From JAAXGI01 sp965206975 (GTDB taxonomy: Bacteria > Gemmatimonadota > Gemmatimonadetes > Longimicrobiales > Gaopeijiaceae), in contig OZ242253.1 in assembly GCA_965206975.1 (NCBI GenBank), positions 1,116,001 through 1,180,000 on the forward strand: a DNA stretch of 64,000 nucleotides. Reading direction: 5' to 3'. Under the pieces are notes generated by a model. It was given only the letters and a program-made list of their open reading frames with translations. It was not told the origin of the DNA and did no database searches. Positions 50,092-58,820 of this stretch are shown here, piece by piece. Numbering within the stretch: position 1 is the stretch's first letter; the number at the start of each line of letters is the position of its first letter. The translations under genes were made by a program, and so were the position numbers.

Positions 50092-50749
50092 GCGGAGGGG
50101 AGGCATCCGCCGGGCCCGATGGGCCCTCGGCGCCGTGGGCGTCGTCCTGATCTCGGCCGGGTGCACGCCGATGGACGACGTGCTTCAGTCCATCTTCGGA
50201 CGAAGCATGCGGAGGCAGTCCTCATTCGAGACGTACGAGCACCCGCTCGAGCCCCCCGAAGGCGCCGTCCCCTTTGCGGCGGGGAACTTCCCCCCCGGGC
50301 CGGGCGCGGTGAACATCGGGGCGGCCGAGGCCGCCGAGATCCCGGCACCCGCAACGCAGCAACAGCTCTTCCAGCAGCTCCCGGAGGTCACGGGGATCGC
50401 AAACCCCGTCCCCACGACCGCCGCCTCTCTCGCCCGGGGCGAGGTCATGTTCAACCGGTCCTGCAGTCCGTGCCACGGTACGGCGGGAGACGGCGCGGGC
50501 CCGGTCACCCAGTTCGGGATTCCCGCATTCTCGCTCCTCACCCCGCAGGCGGCCTCGTACACGGACGGGTACATCTACACGCTGATCCGGATCGGACGCG
50601 GGATCATGCCCGCGTACGGGCACCAGATCAGCCACTTCGACCGGTGGCACATCGTCAACTACCTGCGGGAGCTTCAGGGGCCGATCGCTCCGCCGCCGGC
50701 CGAGACGGAGGAACCGGACGCGGCCGACGCGCCGGCGGAGGAAGAGTAA
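50084..50749 (+). CDS. actE: Alternative complex III, monoheme cytochrome c subunit ActE
   Basis: Lipid-anchored class I cytochrome c domain that passes electrons from ActA towards the oxidase or a soluble carrier. The 221-residue protein has a lipobox ISAGC with the lipidated C27, a proline-rich linker, the heme site C127-SPC-H131 and a distal methionine in GIMPAYGHQIS. An acidic tail (ETEEPDAADAPAEEE) ends it. Overlaps actD by 8 nt and is 1 nt from actF. Confidence 0.93.
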   Translation: MGERRGGIRRARWALGAVGVVLISAGCTPMDDVLQSIFGRSMRRQSSFETYEHPLEPPEGAVPFAAGNFPPGPGAVNIGAAEAAEIPAPATQQQLFQQLPEVTGIANPVPTTAASLARGEVMFNRSCSPCHGTAGDGAGPVTQFGIPAFSLLTPQAASYTDGYIYTLIRIGRGIMPAYGHQISHFDRWHIVNYLRELQGPIAPPPAETEEPDAADAPAEEE

Positions 50750-50750
50750 G

Positions 50751-52058
50751 ATGCACGACGTGCCCATACCCTCCGAGCTCCCGGCCCGCTACCTCGACCG
50801 GTCGCGCGGAGGCGTCGTCCTCGCCGCCCTCCTCACGGCGATCGGCGCCGCGGCCTTCGTCGCGCACCTCTTCATCAATCCGGACCGGGCGTGGCAGGCC
50901 TACGTCTCCAACTGGCTCTTCTTCACGAGCATCGCCCAGGGCGCGGTCATCCTCTGTGCAGCCACCGTGATCACGAAGGCCCGGTGGAACTGGTCGGTTC
51001 GGCGGATCTCGCTCGCCTTCGGGGCGTTCCTCCCCGTCTCCTTCCTCCTCCTCCTCCCGATGCTCACCCTCCGGGAGAGCTACTTCCCGTGGATCGATCT
51101 CATGGCCACGGACGAGCTCGTGCAGGCGAAGGCGGCGTATCTGAACATCCCCTTCCTGACCGTGCGTCAGATCGCGGGCGCGCTCCTCCTCTTCGGGCTG
51201 AGCCTCCGGTTCATGTACCTCGCCCTCCGCCCGGACCTGGGACCGGAGCGGGAGGCGGATGAGGACGGCCGCCCTGCTCGCCTCCGCTGGCGGAGGCGGC
51301 TCGCCGGCGGGTGGAGCGGGAATGCGGCGGAGGAAGCGGCGAGCTGGTCGAGGCTCAAGGTGCTCTCGCCGGCGCTGGTTCTCGTGTACGCCCTTGTCAT
51401 GAGCGTCTTCGCGATCGACTGGGCCATGTCGCTCGAGCCGCATTGGCTCTCGACGATGTTCCCCGCCTGGTTCTTCATGGGGGCATTCTGGGGAGGCATT
51501 GCAGCCACTGCGCTCGCCGCCGTGCTCCTGAAGCGGCGGCACGCGCTCGCGGACGAGCATATCTCCGCCAGCCAGCTCCACGACCTCGGGAAGCTGACCT
51601 TCGCCTTCTCCGTCTTCTGGACGTACCTCTTCTTCTCCCAATACCTCGTCATCTGGTACGGCAAGCTCCCCTGGGAGCAGGAATGGATCGTACACCGCTC
51701 AGGTGCGGAGTGGGGGGGGCTCGGACTCCTAGTGATCGTCCTCTGCTTCGTCGTCCCCTTCGCCTCGCTCATAGGCGAACGGCCGAAGACCGTCCCCGGC
51801 TGGCTCGGCGGGATCGCGCTCCTCGCCCTCACGGGGCTGTGGCTCGAGCGCTACCTCCTGATCGCGCCTTCGCTCCACGAGACCGGGAGCGCGACGATCA
51901 CGTTCTGGGAGCCCTTGATCGGGCTCGGCTTCCTCGGTCTCTTCGGGGGCGCCGCGCACTGGTTCCTCTCCACCTTCCCGATGATCCAGCTCTGGCAGCC
52001 GAAGCCCGATCCGGAGATGTTCGAACGGGAGCTCGAGCCTGGAATCCAGGTAGGCTGA
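50751..52058 (+). CDS. actF: Alternative complex III, membrane subunit ActF
   Basis: Second large membrane subunit, an NrfD-related protein with about ten helices. The 435-residue protein shows WLFFTSIAQGAVILCAATVITKARW, SLEPHWLSTMFPAWFFMGAFWGG, FAFSVFWTYLFFSQYLVIWYG and a final YLLIAPSLHE segment typical of ActF, where a proton path is proposed. It is the last gene of the operon; cytochrome oxidase genes, which often follow, are missing here, and the next gene is on the opposite strand. Confidence 0.93.
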   Translation: MHDVPIPSELPARYLDRSRGGVVLAALLTAIGAAAFVAHLFINPDRAWQAYVSNWLFFTSIAQGAVILCAATVITKARWNWSVRRISLAFGAFLPVSFLLLLPMLTLRESYFPWIDLMATDELVQAKAAYLNIPFLTVRQIAGALLLFGLSLRFMYLALRPDLGPEREADEDGRPARLRWRRRLAGGWSGNAAEEAASWSRLKVLSPALVLVYALVMSVFAIDWAMSLEPHWLSTMFPAWFFMGAFWGGIAATALAAVLLKRRHALADEHISASQLHDLGKLTFAFSVFWTYLFFSQYLVIWYGKLPWEQEWIVHRSGAEWGGLGLLVIVLCFVVPFASLIGERPKTVPGWLGGIALLALTGLWLERYLLIAPSLHETGSATITFWEPLIGLGFLGLFGGAAHWFLSTFPMIQLWQPKPDPEMFERELEPGIQVG

Positions 52059-52079
52059 CGATGGAGGGAAGGGGCGAGG

Positions 52080-52940
52080 CTACCCCCCGCCCGCCCCCGC
52101 CCCGAGGCGGGATAGGACGGTTCGGTGCAGCCGCCCGTTCGTCGAGAGGCCGGAGCCGCCGCGGATCGTCTCCCGGCCCGCGAGGTCCGTAAACCGCCCC
52201 CCCGCCTCCCTCGCGATCGGAAGGAGGGGGGCCGCGTCCCACGGGGAGAGAACGGGATCGACCATGATCTCCGCGCGCCCCGTCGCCACGAGGACGTGCC
52301 CGTACGCATCACCCCACCCCCGGACGAGAGCGACCTCTGCGGAGAGGGAACTCCACCCCTTGCCGACCGGGGAGGCCGGAATTCCCGCGGGATCCGTCGT
52401 GAGCGCCGTCGCGTCCTCGAGCGTCCCGGCGTCCGAGACTCGCGCCCGCCGGGGCGGACCTCCCCCGGAGGGCCACCAGCGGCACCCCTCCCCGCGGGCC
52501 GCAGCCACGGTCTCCCCGAGCGCCGGGAGGTGGACGACCCCGGCGACCGGATCCCCTCCCACCTCCACGCCGATCAGGACTGCGTAGAGCGGAACTCCCT
52601 TCATGAAGGAGCGCGTGCCGTCGATGGGATCCAGGATCCAGCGGACCGGCGCGTCCCCTACCTCCTCGCCGAACTCCTCCCCGAGGATCGAGTGATCCGG
52701 ATAGCGGCGGCCGATCTCCTCCCGAAGGAGCGTCTCCGCCTCCCGGTCCGCCCGCGTAACGGGGGTGCCGTCCGCCTTCGTCTCGGCCGTGAGTGCCTCC
52801 CCGAAATGTCTCAGGGTGACCTCGCCGGCCCTTAGGGCCAGCTCGCGCGCGAAGCCCATGAGCTCGCCGGGAGCGAGCCTGCCCCACGCGCTGGCCGAGG
52901 CAGCCCGGCTCCCCTCGCCTCCCGCTGACTCTCTGGCCAT
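52080..52940 (-). CDS. Inositol-monophosphatase-family enzyme, HisN-like
   Basis: Mg2+-dependent phosphatase of the IMPase fold. The 286-residue protein has EEFGEE with the first metal glutamate, the core motif WILDPIDGTRSFMKGVPLYAVLIGV, and DPVLSPWDAAPLLPIAREAGG as the second metal site. The TRSFMKG variant is typical of histidinol-phosphatases of the IMPase class, so a role in histidine synthesis is more likely than inositol turnover. AGGAGGGGA precedes the ATG at 52940. It converges on the ACIII operon and lies 95 nt from trmJ on the same strand. Confidence 0.85.
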   Translation of the reverse strand: MARESAGGEGSRAASASAWGRLAPGELMGFARELALRAGEVTLRHFGEALTAETKADGTPVTRADREAETLLREEIGRRYPDHSILGEEFGEEVGDAPVRWILDPIDGTRSFMKGVPLYAVLIGVEVGGDPVAGVVHLPALGETVAAARGEGCRWWPSGGGPPRRARVSDAGTLEDATALTTDPAGIPASPVGKGWSSLSAEVALVRGWGDAYGHVLVATGRAEIMVDPVLSPWDAAPLLPIAREAGGRFTDLAGRETIRGGSGLSTNGRLHRTVLSRLGAGAGGG

Positions 52941-53035
52941 TCCCCTCCTCTTCCCCTTGGATGACGCGCTCGCTCGCGCTTACCGGAGCCCGGATGGCGA
53001 GCGCCGCCCGGGACCCCAGCGGCCGCAACAGCCGC

Positions 53036-53812
53036 TCACGGCACCTCCCCCGGACCCTTCCCCTCCTCCACACGGTCGACATAGTTCCCGATCTCGTAGC
53101 CGAGCGCCTGGACGAGGCCGGCCTCCTGGCCGTCCGGCTCCGCGCGGGCGAGGAGCGTCCGAAACGTCCTCATCACGCTCTCGGCCGTGCGGGCCTTGAA
53201 GAACTCGATCCTCGCGAGCCCGCCCTCGAGGGCCGAGAGCATCGCCTCCAGCTCTCCCCTCGTCGCGGGGGGGGTCGAGCGCTTCCCGCGAGGGAGCGGA
53301 GCCTCCCCCTCCCTCGCGAGAAAGATCTCGTACGCGACGACGAGGCACGCCTGCGCCAGGTTCATGCTCGAGTACTCCGGAGCCGTCGGGATCACCACCA
53401 CCGCATCGCAGAGATCGAGCCCCTCATTCGTGAGTCCGCGGTCCTCCCGCCCGAATACGACCGCCACCCTCCCCTCCTGCGTACGGGCGATGATCCGCTC
53501 CGCGCAGGCTCGCGGGCGAAGGTAGTTCCGGTGCGCCGTCCTCGCCCTCGCCGTCGTTCCCACGACGTGGACGCAGTCCGCCACCGCCTCGGCGAGGGAG
53601 GGGAAGATCTCCGCGGACGAGACGACGTCCGCCGACCGGTGCGCGATCCCCTCGATCCGCCAGCGATCGAATTCGTCGGGCCGGACTAGGCGGAGCCGCG
53701 AGAGCCCCATGTTCTTCATCGCCCTGACGACCCCCGCCACATTCACCACGTCCTGCGGGCAGTCGAGCACGACGACGACCTCGCCCGGGGGACGGCCGCT
53801 CACGGCGCCCAC
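53036..53812 (-). CDS. trmJ: TrmH/TrmJ-family RNA 2'-O-methyltransferase
   Basis: SPOUT-class methyltransferase; TrmJ methylates ribose 32 of several tRNAs. The 258-residue protein has VVVVLDCPQDVVNVAGVVRAMKNMGL, VVFGREDRGLTNEGLDLCD and IPTAPEYSSMNLAQACLVVAYE, the three knot motifs in the TrmJ spacing, and a C-terminal helical extension of about 90 residues as in TrmJ. Start is GTG at 53812 or 53803; the MFS transporter stop lies 11 nt upstream of the first. Assignment to TrmJ over other TrmH members is probable, not certain. Confidence 0.85.
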   Translation of the reverse strand: MGAVSGRPPGEVVVVLDCPQDVVNVAGVVRAMKNMGLSRLRLVRPDEFDRWRIEGIAHRSADVVSSAEIFPSLAEAVADCVHVVGTTARARTAHRNYLRPRACAERIIARTQEGRVAVVFGREDRGLTNEGLDLCDAVVVIPTAPEYSSMNLAQACLVVAYEIFLAREGEAPLPRGKRSTPPATRGELEAMLSALEGGLARIEFFKARTAESVMRTFRTLLARAEPDGQEAGLVQALGYEIGNYVDRVEEGKGPGEVP

Positions 53813-53823
53813 GGCCCGGCCCC

Positions 53824-55089
53824 TCACTCGGGTCGGACGAGGCGGAGTCCCCAGAGGCCCGCCACGGCTCCGATCCCCGCCGCGACGAAGAAGGGGGCGG
53901 AGGCGCCGAGGAGGTCCCAGAGCACCCCTGAGACGAATGGGCCGATGACGCGCCCGAGCGCGCCCGCGCTCTGACCGATCCCGAGCGAGCCCCCCTGAAT
54001 CGCATCCGGGGCCGATCTGGAGAGGAGGCTTACGAGCGAGGGGAGCGTGCCCCCGAAGCCGAGCGCGAGGAGCGCGAGTCCCGTGAGGAGGGCGGGGACG
54101 GACGAGGCGAGCCCGACGATCAGGAAGCCCGCCGCGAAGGGCACGGCCGAGACGCGTATGAGCGTCACCTCGCCCGTCCGAGCGACGAGGATGCGTACGA
54201 GCCCGCCCTGTATGACGGCGGAGAGGATTCCGAGGAAGGCGAAGAGCCACCCCACGGCACGCTCACCCAGCCCGAAGCGACCCGAGGCCAGGAGGGGGAA
54301 GATCGGGTGAAAGATCGAGAAGGCGAGCGTGAAGACGAAGAAGAGGACGAGGGCATCGACAAAGGCCGGATTCTTCGTCACGAGGCGGAGCTCCGCGAGC
54401 CTCGAGCGCCCGACCGCGGTCCAGCCCCGCCTCGGCTCGGGCCCGGTCGCTGCCCGGCGGGCCCGGATCTGCCGCACGCGCTCCCGTATCGTGAGGGACT
54501 CGGGGAGGAAGATGAGGGCGAGGAGCACGTTTGCCCCGCAGAGGCCGGCGGCGGCGAGTCCGGGGAGCTCCGGGGAGATCGGCGCGAGGAGGCCTCCGAT
54601 GACGGGGCCGAAGATGAATCCGAGACCGAAGGCCGCCCCGATCAGCCCCATGTTCGCAGCCCGGCGCTCCGGGGGCGTCACGTCGGCGATGTAGGCCTGA
54701 GCCACCGGGATGTTCGCGCCCCCGATCCCGGCCATGACGCGGGAGAGGAGGAGGACCCAGACCGAGCCGGCGTACGCAAAAATCAGGTAGGAGAGAGTGG
54801 AGCCGAGGAGGCCGACGATCAGGATCGGACGTCGCCCGTAGCGATCCGAGAGCCGCCCCCAGACGGGGGCGAAGAGGAACTGCGCGGCCGAGTAGGAGAG
54901 GACGAGGACACCCACCACCGTGCCCGAGGCCCCGAAGCGGTCTGCGTAGAGCGGGAGGAGGGGAAGGACGATCCCGAAACCCACCAGATCCACGAAGACG
55001 GTGAGAAAGAGGATCGACAGCCGCACCCACGGGGGTGTGAGGGAAACTTCAGCTCCTCCCTTCGTCCGGCTCCGCGTCCTCTTCCTCAC
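53824..55089 (-). CDS. MFS transporter, TetA/DHA1-like
   Basis: Proton-coupled exporter with twelve predicted helices in 421 residues. Motifs of the DHA1 group are LPLYADRFGASGTVVGVLVLSYSAAQFLFAPVWGRLSDRYGRRP (motif A within) and GIGGANIPVAQAYIADVTPPERRA (motif C region). Substrate unknown; drug or metabolite export is usual. The GTG start at 55089 lies 41 nt inside tatA; a later in-frame GTG at 55026 would avoid the overlap but cuts close to the first helix. The stop is 11 nt before trmJ. Confidence 0.85.
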   Translation of the reverse strand: MRKRTRSRTKGGAEVSLTPPWVRLSILFLTVFVDLVGFGIVLPLLPLYADRFGASGTVVGVLVLSYSAAQFLFAPVWGRLSDRYGRRPILIVGLLGSTLSYLIFAYAGSVWVLLLSRVMAGIGGANIPVAQAYIADVTPPERRAANMGLIGAAFGLGFIFGPVIGGLLAPISPELPGLAAAGLCGANVLLALIFLPESLTIRERVRQIRARRAATGPEPRRGWTAVGRSRLAELRLVTKNPAFVDALVLFFVFTLAFSIFHPIFPLLASGRFGLGERAVGWLFAFLGILSAVIQGGLVRILVARTGEVTLIRVSAVPFAAGFLIVGLASSVPALLTGLALLALGFGGTLPSLVSLLSRSAPDAIQGGSLGIGQSAGALGRVIGPFVSGVLWDLLGASAPFFVAAGIGAVAGLWGLRLVRPE

Positions 55090-55246
55090 CGCTCGCGAGC
55101 GTCCCCGGATCCTTCACGTCGCTCTTGAAGTTGCGAATCCCCTCGCCCAGGCCTCTCGCAATCTGCGGGATCCGCTTCGCGCCGAAGAAAAGGAGCAAGA
55201 GGAGTAGAATGACGACGATCTCGCCCGCACCCAGCCCACCGAACAT
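55049..55246 (-). CDS. tatA: Sec-independent translocase subunit TatA
   Basis: Pore-forming component of the twin-arginine protein export system. The 65-residue protein has the N-terminal helix GAGEIVVILLLLLLFFGAKRIPQIA with the FG hinge at its end, an amphipathic helix (RGLGEGIRNFKSDV) and an acidic tail. No tatB or tatC lies next to it. Its substrates include ActB, which carries a twin-arginine signal. The downstream MFS gene begins inside its 3' end. Confidence 0.93.
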   Translation of the reverse strand: MFGGLGAGEIVVILLLLLLFFGAKRIPQIARGLGEGIRNFKSDVKDPGTLASGEEEDAEPDEGRS

Positions 55247-55387
55247 GGCGATTCCTCCAGCCCCGGAAGAAGTGCAGCGCTCAGGAACCTCCCGCCCGGC
55301 CCGGGGCCTGGGGCGGTCGGGAGGATGGAATCTCTCGAAGGAGCCGACGCCAGGCTACCCGTCGGCCGCAAGCCGCCCGTCCTCGGG

Positions 55388-55416
55388 TTGACGCTAGTTT
55401 CGGGAAAATATCTATT
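55388..55416 (+). promoter_or_regulatory. Promoter upstream of gcvH
   Basis: TTGACG (55388-55393) with a 17-bp spacer to TCTATT (55411-55416), in an A/T-rich patch; TATCTA at shorter spacing is an alternative -10. The gcvH ATG is at 55460. Confidence 0.55.
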
Positions 55417-55459
55417 GCCGGGGCGTTGAGCACCTGTACCCCCGCCGGAGAAGCGAATA

Positions 55460-55846
55460 ATGTCAGAGGTCCCGACCGGGCTCCGCTACACCGACGAGCA
55501 CGAGTACCTGAAGCCTACCGATGAGGCGGATGTCTTCTCCGTCGGGATCACCGACTACGCGCAGGGCGAGCTGGGTGATGTCGTCTTCCTCGAGCTGCCC
55601 CACGTCGGCGACCGGTTCGGGAAGGGGGACACCTTCGGCACGATCGAGGCCGTCAAGGCGGTGAGCGACCTCTACGCACCGCTCGCCGGCGAGGTGGTCG
55701 CGGTGAACGCGGCGCTCGACGAGGACCCGGCGCTCGTGAACTCCGATCCGTACGGCGCCGGGTGGATCCTCGAGATGAGGCTCGACGACCCCACCGCCCT
55801 CGAGGAACTCTTCGACACAGACGGCTACGAGGCGCTGATCGGCTAG
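55460..55846 (+). CDS. gcvH: Glycine cleavage system H protein
   Basis: Lipoyl carrier that shuttles the aminomethyl group between GcvP, GcvT and dihydrolipoamide dehydrogenase. The 128-residue protein has EHEYLKP, GITDYAQGELGDVVFLELP and the lipoylation site K66 in TIEAVKAVSDLYAP. GGAGAAG precedes the ATG. It is the first gene of an operon with gcvP and a lipoate ligase that could modify K66. Confidence 0.97.
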   Translation: MSEVPTGLRYTDEHEYLKPTDEADVFSVGITDYAQGELGDVVFLELPHVGDRFGKGDTFGTIEAVKAVSDLYAPLAGEVVAVNAALDEDPALVNSDPYGAGWILEMRLDDPTALEELFDTDGYEALIG

Positions 55847-55937
55847 CGCCCCAGGTGCCCGTACGACCGCCACCGCCCTTCCCCGGGAGCGGGCGTAGAC
55901 TCCCGCTCCGCACCGACGCCCCCCCGAACCCGACCCG

Positions 55938-58811
55938 ATGATCCCTCGGCCAGAGCTGACCGAACGCTTCGAAGGACGGCACCTCGGGCCGAGGGAGGCC
56001 GAGATCGAGGCGATGCTCGCCGCCCTCGGCTACGACGCCGTGGAGGCGCTGATCGCGGACGCGGTCCCCGCGTCGATCCGGAGCGGAGAGCCGGCTGGCC
56101 TCCCGGAGGCGGTGTCCGAGGTCGGGCTAGCGCGCCGACTCCGCGCCCTCGCGGGCCGGAACGCTACGGCACGCTCCTACATCGGGATGGGCTACAGCGA
56201 GGTGGTAACCCCCCCCGTCATCCTCAGGAACATCCTCGAGAATCCCGGCTGGTACACCCAGTATACCCCGTATCAGGCCGAGATATCGCAGGGGCGCCTC
56301 GAGGCGCTTCTCAACTTCCAGACGATGATTGTCGATCTGACCGGGCTTCCCGTCGCGAATGCCTCCCTCCTCGACGAGGGGAGTGCGGCCGCCGAGGCGA
56401 TGTCCCTCCTCGTGAACCTGGTGGAGGACGACCGAAACGTCTTTCTCGTCGACGAGGGCTGCCACCCGCAGACGATCGCCGTCGTCGAGACGAGGGCGCG
56501 CCCACTCGGGATCGAGGTGCGCACCTTCGACCCCGCGAGCGAGGGGACCGGCCAGGATGCCTTTGGGGTCCTCCTCGCCTATCCGACGACGACCGGCGAG
56601 GTCCGGGAGCTCGAGCCGACCGTCCGGGGAGCGCACGAGGCAGGCGCCGGCGTCGCCGTCGTCTGCGACCTCCTCGCCCTCACCCTCCTCACGCCACCCG
56701 GCGAGTTCGGCGCCGACATCGCGGTGGGGAGCAGCCAGCGCTTCGGGGTCCCGATGGGCTTCGGCGGGCCGCACGCCGCCTTCTTCGCGGCGCGGCGCGA
56801 GCTGAGTCGCGCGCTTCCCGGACGGATCATCGGGATCTCGAGGGACGCCTCGGGCCAGCCGGCGCTCCGGATGGCGCTGCAGACGCGCGAGCAGCACATC
56901 CGAAGGGAGCGGGCCACCTCAAACATCTGCACGGCACAGGTCCTCCTCGCGGTCATGGCCTCGATGTACGCCGTCTATCACGGCCCGGAAGGGCTCCGCC
57001 GGATCGCGCGGCGGATTCACGAGCTGACGCGCACCCTCGCGACCGGACTCCGCGACTACGGGCACGAGATCCTGCACCGGCACTTCTTCGACACCCTCCG
57101 GATCCGGCCCGGCGCCCCGGACAGGAGCACCGTCCTCTCGCGCGCCGCGGAGGCGGGGATCAACCTCCGCGACTACGGGGACGGGACGCTCGGGATCGCG
57201 CTCGACGAGGCGGTCGGGACGGAGGAGCTTCTCGCCCTCCTGGCGCTCTTCGAGGCGCCCGGCGCCCCGGCGCGCGACGGCGCGTGCCTCGCGGAGCCGG
57301 ATTCGCTCTTCGAGGCGGTCCGGCGAACGAGCGGGTACCTCGAGCACCCGGTCTTCCGCCGGCACCGCTCCGAGACGGAGATGCTCCGTTACATGCGGAG
57401 GCTCGAGAGCCGGGACCTCTCCCTCGCCACGAGCATGATCCCGCTTGGCTCGTGCACGATGAAGCTGAACGCAACGAGCGAGATGGCGGCGCTCAGCTGG
57501 CCCGAGTTCTCGGGGATGCACCCCTTCGTTCCCCTCGCACAGGCCGGGGGCTACATGGAGATCCTCCGCGATCTCGGCGCGTGGCTCGGCGCGATCAGCG
57601 GACTCGAGGCCGTCTCGCTCCAACCGAACTCCGGGGCCCAGGGGGAGTACGCGGGCCTCCTCGTGATCCGGGCGTACCACGAGAGCCGGGGCGAGGGGCA
57701 CCGGGACGTCTGCCTGATTCCCTCCTCCGCGCACGGGACGAACCCCGCCTCCGCCGTCATGGCCGGGATGAAGGTGGTCGTCGTCGGCTGCGACGAGCGG
57801 GGAAACGTGGACCTGGCGGAGCTGAGGGAGAAGGCGCAGGCGCACAGCGACCGACTCGCGGCACTCATGATCACCTATCCCTCCACGCACGGGGTCTTCG
57901 AGGAGGGGATCCGCGAGGTCTCGGAGACGGTCCACCGCCACGGGGGCCAGGTCTATCTCGACGGCGCGAACCTGAATGCCCAGGTGGGACTCTGCCGGCC
58001 CGGCGACTACGGCGCGGACGTGTGCCACATCAACCTGCACAAGACGTTCGCGATCCCGCACGGCGGGGGCGGACCCGGGATGGGCCCGATCTGCGCAGCC
58101 CCTCACCTGGCCCCCTTCCTCCCTGGCCACCCCCTCGCGCCGACGGGGGCGGCGGAGGCGATCGGGCCCGTCGCATCCGCGCCGTGGGGGAGCGCCTCGA
58201 TCCTCCTCATCTCGTGGGCCTACATCGCCCTCCTCGGCCGGGAGGGGGTCCGCCGGGCGAGCGAGATCGCAATCCTGAACGCGAACTACATGGTGAAACG
58301 GCTCGAGGATCACTTCGATGTCCTCTACCGGGGCCCGGGGGGACGAGTCGCCCACGAGTTCATCCTCGACCTCCGGCCCTTTCGAAGGTCTGCGGGGGTC
58401 ACGGACGAGGACATCGCGAAGCGGCTCATGGACTACGGATTCCACGCGCCCACGATGTCCTTCCCGGTCCCGGGCACGATGATGGTGGAGCCGACGGAAT
58501 CGGAATCGACGGAGGAGCTCGACCGCTTCGTGGAGGCGCTGATCTCGATTCGCGAAGAGATCCGCCAGATCGAGTCGGGGGAGATGGACCGGGGGAACAA
58601 TCCGCTGAAGAACGCCCCCCACACGGCGGCGGAGCTCGCCTCGAGCGAGTGGGAGCATCCCTATTCGCGCGAGGAGGCTGTCTTCCCTTCCGCCGCCTCG
58701 AGGGCACACAAGTTCTGGCCCGCCGTCCGGCGCGTCGACAACGCCTTCGGCGACCGGAACCTCGTCTGCACCTGCCCACCCGTCGCATCGTACGGGGAGG
58801 CGGGGGCGTAG
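55938..58811 (+). CDS. gcvP: Glycine decarboxylase (P protein), single chain
   Basis: PLP-dependent decarboxylase of the glycine cleavage system that loads the aminomethyl group on GcvH. The 957-residue chain fuses the two halves that are separate subunits in many bacteria. N-terminal part: RHLGPREAEIEAML and YIGMGYSEVVTPPVILRN. C-terminal part: LGSCTMKLNATSEM, the PLP lysine K702 in NLHKTFAIPHGGGGPG, and MVEPTESES. It lies 91 nt after gcvH and 9 nt before the lipoate ligase gene. No gcvT is in the window. Confidence 0.97.
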   Translation: MIPRPELTERFEGRHLGPREAEIEAMLAALGYDAVEALIADAVPASIRSGEPAGLPEAVSEVGLARRLRALAGRNATARSYIGMGYSEVVTPPVILRNILENPGWYTQYTPYQAEISQGRLEALLNFQTMIVDLTGLPVANASLLDEGSAAAEAMSLLVNLVEDDRNVFLVDEGCHPQTIAVVETRARPLGIEVRTFDPASEGTGQDAFGVLLAYPTTTGEVRELEPTVRGAHEAGAGVAVVCDLLALTLLTPPGEFGADIAVGSSQRFGVPMGFGGPHAAFFAARRELSRALPGRIIGISRDASGQPALRMALQTREQHIRRERATSNICTAQVLLAVMASMYAVYHGPEGLRRIARRIHELTRTLATGLRDYGHEILHRHFFDTLRIRPGAPDRSTVLSRAAEAGINLRDYGDGTLGIALDEAVGTEELLALLALFEAPGAPARDGACLAEPDSLFEAVRRTSGYLEHPVFRRHRSETEMLRYMRRLESRDLSLATSMIPLGSCTMKLNATSEMAALSWPEFSGMHPFVPLAQAGGYMEILRDLGAWLGAISGLEAVSLQPNSGAQGEYAGLLVIRAYHESRGEGHRDVCLIPSSAHGTNPASAVMAGMKVVVVGCDERGNVDLAELREKAQAHSDRLAALMITYPSTHGVFEEGIREVSETVHRHGGQVYLDGANLNAQVGLCRPGDYGADVCHINLHKTFAIPHGGGGPGMGPICAAPHLAPFLPGHPLAPTGAAEAIGPVASAPWGSASILLISWAYIALLGREGVRRASEIAILNANYMVKRLEDHFDVLYRGPGGRVAHEFILDLRPFRRSAGVTDEDIAKRLMDYGFHAPTMSFPVPGTMMVEPTESESTEELDRFVEALISIREEIRQIESGEMDRGNNPLKNAPHTAAELASSEWEHPYSREEAVFPSAASRAHKFWPAVRRVDNAFGDRNLVCTCPPVASYGEAGA

Positions 58812-58820
58812 GGGAGCGCC

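Noticed and set aside
55247..55459. Glycine riboswitch upstream of gcvH
   Set aside because: A CGAAGGAGCCGACGCC stretch loosely recalls the aptamer, but the rest of the conserved core is missing.
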